This document shows, in pieces, positions 5,137 through 6,958 of a stretch of 6,958 bases of DNA. The notes beneath the pieces are model-generated. The model searched no databases, was not told where the DNA came from, and worked only from the letters and a program-made list of their open reading frames with translations. The position numbers were made by a program, and so were the translations under genes. Position 1 is the first letter of the stretch, and each line of letters starts with the position of its first letter. Source of the stretch: JALYIM01 sp040003205 (GTDB lineage: Bacteria > Acidobacteriota > Terriglobia > Terriglobales > Acidobacteriaceae). The stretch covers positions 1 to 6,958 of the forward strand of contig JBDUDA010000161.1 in assembly GCA_040003205.1 (NCBI GenBank). The letters are read 5' to 3'.

Positions 5137-6816
5137 ATGTCGTCGCCACCGAGATCGAGCATGCTCGACCCAAGCACTCAGGCTTTTCCCCACTTGACCG
5201 AATCGCAGATTGCTCGTCTGCGAGCTGTAGGGAAGGTGCGAAAAGTTGTGCCCGGCGAGATCTTATTTCAGCCCGATGCCACTAGCGTTCCTTTTTTCGT
5301 GCTTCTGTCGGGCGCCATGGACATTGTGCAGCCGCAGCTTGATGGAGAGCGCCACATCGTCACCCACGGGCCGGGACAGTTTACGGGCGAGATCACGATG
5401 ATTTCAGGGCAGCGCTCGCTTGCGCGTGGACGAGTGAAAGAAGCGGGTGAGTTTCTCCAGATTAGTGCCGACGACCTGCGTGGTATCGTCGCCCGCGACG
5501 TCGAACTAAGTGACATTTTCATGCGAGCCTTTATTCTTCGACGCATCGCTCTGATCAGTGGAGGCTACGGGAACGTAATTTTGATGGGATCGCGCCACTG
5601 TGCCAACACTCTGCGCATTCGAGAATTTCTCACCCGCAATACCTACCCTTACAACTACGTTGACTTAGATACCGACAAGACCTCGCAGGAACTGCTCGAC
5701 CGTTTTGAGGTTAAGACCGGCGAAGTTCCGGTTGTCATTTGCAATGGCACTACGGTGCTTCGCAACCCTTCCCCGCAGGCAGTAGCGGATTGCCTGGGGT
5801 TCAACGCCAGTATTGATCAGACTCAGGTCCGCGATCTGATTATTGTAGGCGCCGGCCCCTCTGGACTCGCAGCGGCGGTGTACGCGGCGTCTGAAGGACT
5901 CGACGCTCTGGTGGTCGAGACCGAAGCCCCCGGTGGTCAGGCGGGATCGAGTTCAAAAATAGAAAATTATCTGGGTTTTCCCACCGGGGTCTCCGGACAG
6001 GAATTGACGGCGCGCGCCTTTACGCAAGCGCAGAAGTTCGGTGCCAAGATGATGGTGGCCCATAGCGTGGTGCGGCTGAATTGCAATCGCCGTCCCTATG
6101 AGGTTGTGCTGGACGACGGTCACGTACTGGCGGCACATGCCATTGTCATCTCCACCGGGGCCCAGTACAACAAGCCTCCGCTGGAGAATCTGCAAAGATT
6201 CGAAGGCCAGGGAATTTACTACGGCGCAACGTTTATGGAAGCGCAACTATGCGAAAAAGAAGACGTAATCGTAGTAGGCGGAGGCAATTCAGCGGGCCAG
6301 GCGGCAATTTTTCTGTCGCAGACCGCCCGCAAAGTCCACATGCTGGTGCGATCGGAAGGACTGTCGGACACAATGTCACGCTATTTAATCCAGCGGATCA
6401 CTCAAAATCCCGCGATTGAAATGCATTACAAAACCGAGATTACGGCACTAGAAGGCGGCATGAGCCTGCAACGTGTCACCTGGCTCGACAAGGCAACTGG
6501 AGAGAAGTCAGTCCATCAAATTGCGCACGTCTTTATCATGGCCGGGGCCTCTCCGCGCACCGAATGGTTGAAAGGCTGCGTCGCAATGGACAACAAAGGT
6601 TTCATTCTCACCGGACGAGATCTTGAAACCGCTGATGGCAAGGCTGCTCCAGCAGCGTGGCCGCTGCCGCGTGCTCCGGAGATGCTTGAAACCAGTCTTC
6701 CGGGAGTGTTCGCAGTGGGGGATGTTCGCTCAGGGAATGTTAAACGTGTAGCATCGGCAGTCGGAGAAGGGGCAATCTCAATTCATCTCGTGCATCGCGC
6801 ATTGGCCGAGCCATAG
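5137..6816 (+). CDS. cNMP-binding-like / glutaredoxin-like / thioredoxin-reductase-like FAD fusion protein
   Basis: With the start at 5137 (alternative 5101, 12 residues longer) the protein has 559 residues and three parts. Residues about 16-135 resemble a CRP-type cyclic-nucleotide-binding beta-barrel ('GEILFQPDATSVPFFVLLSGAMD', split at 40-62; 'GEITMISG' 84-91) ending in 'IFMRAFILRR' (127-136). Residues about 145-220 resemble a glutaredoxin or thioredoxin fold ('GSRHCANTLRIREFL' 151-165; 'VPVVIC' 197-202). Residues about 232-559 match bacterial thioredoxin reductases: FAD-binding GAGPSG (238-243), 'GGQAGSSSKIENYLGFP' (266-282), NAD(P)-binding GGGNSAG (381-387) and 'GVFAVGDVR' (523-531). The redox CxxC expected just before the NAD(P) motif is replaced by Gly-Ala-Thr-Phe (363-366), so it should not be an ordinary thioredoxin reductase. 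FAD and NAD(P)H binding look intact; the electron acceptor is unknown. Similar fusions exist in several soil bacteria, from memory. It is likely cytoplasmic and monocistronic. Confidence 0.9.
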   Translation: MSSPPRSSMLDPSTQAFPHLTESQIARLRAVGKVRKVVPGEILFQPDATSVPFFVLLSGAMDIVQPQLDGERHIVTHGPGQFTGEITMISGQRSLARGRVKEAGEFLQISADDLRGIVARDVELSDIFMRAFILRRIALISGGYGNVILMGSRHCANTLRIREFLTRNTYPYNYVDLDTDKTSQELLDRFEVKTGEVPVVICNGTTVLRNPSPQAVADCLGFNASIDQTQVRDLIIVGAGPSGLAAAVYAASEGLDALVVETEAPGGQAGSSSKIENYLGFPTGVSGQELTARAFTQAQKFGAKMMVAHSVVRLNCNRRPYEVVLDDGHVLAAHAIVISTGAQYNKPPLENLQRFEGQGIYYGATFMEAQLCEKEDVIVVGGGNSAGQAAIFLSQTARKVHMLVRSEGLSDTMSRYLIQRITQNPAIEMHYKTEITALEGGMSLQRVTWLDKATGEKSVHQIAHVFIMAGASPRTEWLKGCVAMDNKGFILTGRDLETADGKAAPAAWPLPRAPEMLETSLPGVFAVGDVRSGNVKRVASAVGEGAISIHLVHRALAEP

Positions 6817-6826
6817 CGAGAATTGC

Positions 6827-6864
6827 GGCGCGGAAACCGGCCGACGGTCCAGCGCCCTATTTTA
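6827..6864 (+). terminator. Rho-independent terminator candidate after the flavoprotein gene
   Basis: GGCGCGGA at 6827-6834 pairs with TCC (6848-6850) and GCGCC (6852-6856), leaving A6851 as a single bulge. Two inner C-G pairs can form around the apical loop. The stem is followed by CTATTTTA (6857-6864), a short T-rich tract. The position, starting ten bases after the TAG at 6814-6816, fits the end of a single-gene transcript. Confidence 0.55.
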
Positions 6865-6958
6865 GCCGTGACACACTCATGGGTTAGTTGGCCCCCTGGT
6901 AGCCTGATGTTTTGGCTTGCTCATGGTGGCAAATTACAGAAAAATCAATTTAATCAGA
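6865..6958. other. Intergenic edge region without a supported gene
   Basis: After the terminator candidate the sequence turns AT-rich toward the window end. Two short + strand frames, from ATG 6907 and ATG 6923, run open to the edge, but neither has a ribosome binding site or a recognisable protein sequence. The stretch may hold the promoter of a gene beyond the window; no clear -35/-10 pair was found. Confidence 0.4.

Noticed and set aside
6889..6904. Weak sigma-54-like element near the 3' edge (TGGCCCC, then TAGCC)
   Set aside because: Only 8 of 12 core positions match and no gene start can be assigned to it within the window.
6907..6958. Short open frames from ATG 6907 and ATG 6923 reaching the window end
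   Set aside because: Fewer than 20 codons each, no ribosome site and no recognisable sequence; cannot be distinguished from intergenic DNA.

Overview
The window reads as chromosomal DNA of a Gram-negative (LPS-exporting) bacterium of moderate GC content. The gene order LPS-transport protein, lptB, rpoN, hpf is the conserved rpoN neighbourhood seen in Proteobacteria and several other diderm phyla. The protein sequences look most like Acidobacteriota (Terriglobia-type) to me: a long OstA-repeat protein in place of a short LptA, an enlarged sigma-54, and a cyclic-nucleotide-domain/thioredoxin-reductase-like fusion. The phylum assignment is from memory of such proteins and is tentative. No tRNA, rRNA, CRISPR array, insertion sequence or phage gene was seen.

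Layout. Bases 2-1879 are LPS transport: the 3' part of a multi-repeat OstA/LptA-LptC-type periplasmic protein, then the ATPase gene lptB, which starts on the base after the upstream stop codon. Bases 1894-3789 encode sigma-54 (RpoN), 631 residues, with a disordered-looking acidic insert of about 125 residues in its core-binding region. Bases 3862-4470 encode a long-form ribosome hibernation factor (Hpf). These four genes lie on the + strand with gaps of 0, 14 and 72 bases and look like one transcription unit. A hairpin follows hpf. Bases 4622-4984 hold a small cupin gene on the - strand, convergent with hpf. A leader or control region of about 150 bases separates it from a divergent + strand gene at 5137-6816, a fusion of a cNMP-binding-like domain, a glutaredoxin-like domain and a thioredoxin-reductase-like flavoprotein that lacks the redox CxxC. 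A good rho-independent terminator candidate follows it. The last ~95 bases hold no gene I can support.

How the genes fit together. The OstA protein and LptB serve the Lpt machine that moves LPS from the inner to the outer membrane. RpoN is the alternative sigma factor that needs AAA+ activators. Hpf dimerises and silences ribosomes in slow growth. Their co-location is a widely conserved linkage between envelope biogenesis and nutrient or stress control. The most intriguing local signal is a near-consensus sigma-54 -24/-12 element at 1140-1155, across the lptB start and upstream of rpoN, which could let RpoN influence its own gene. I do not see a convincing undescribed multi-gene system. The notable items are the RpoN insert, that promoter-like element, and the disabled-CxxC flavoprotein fusion.
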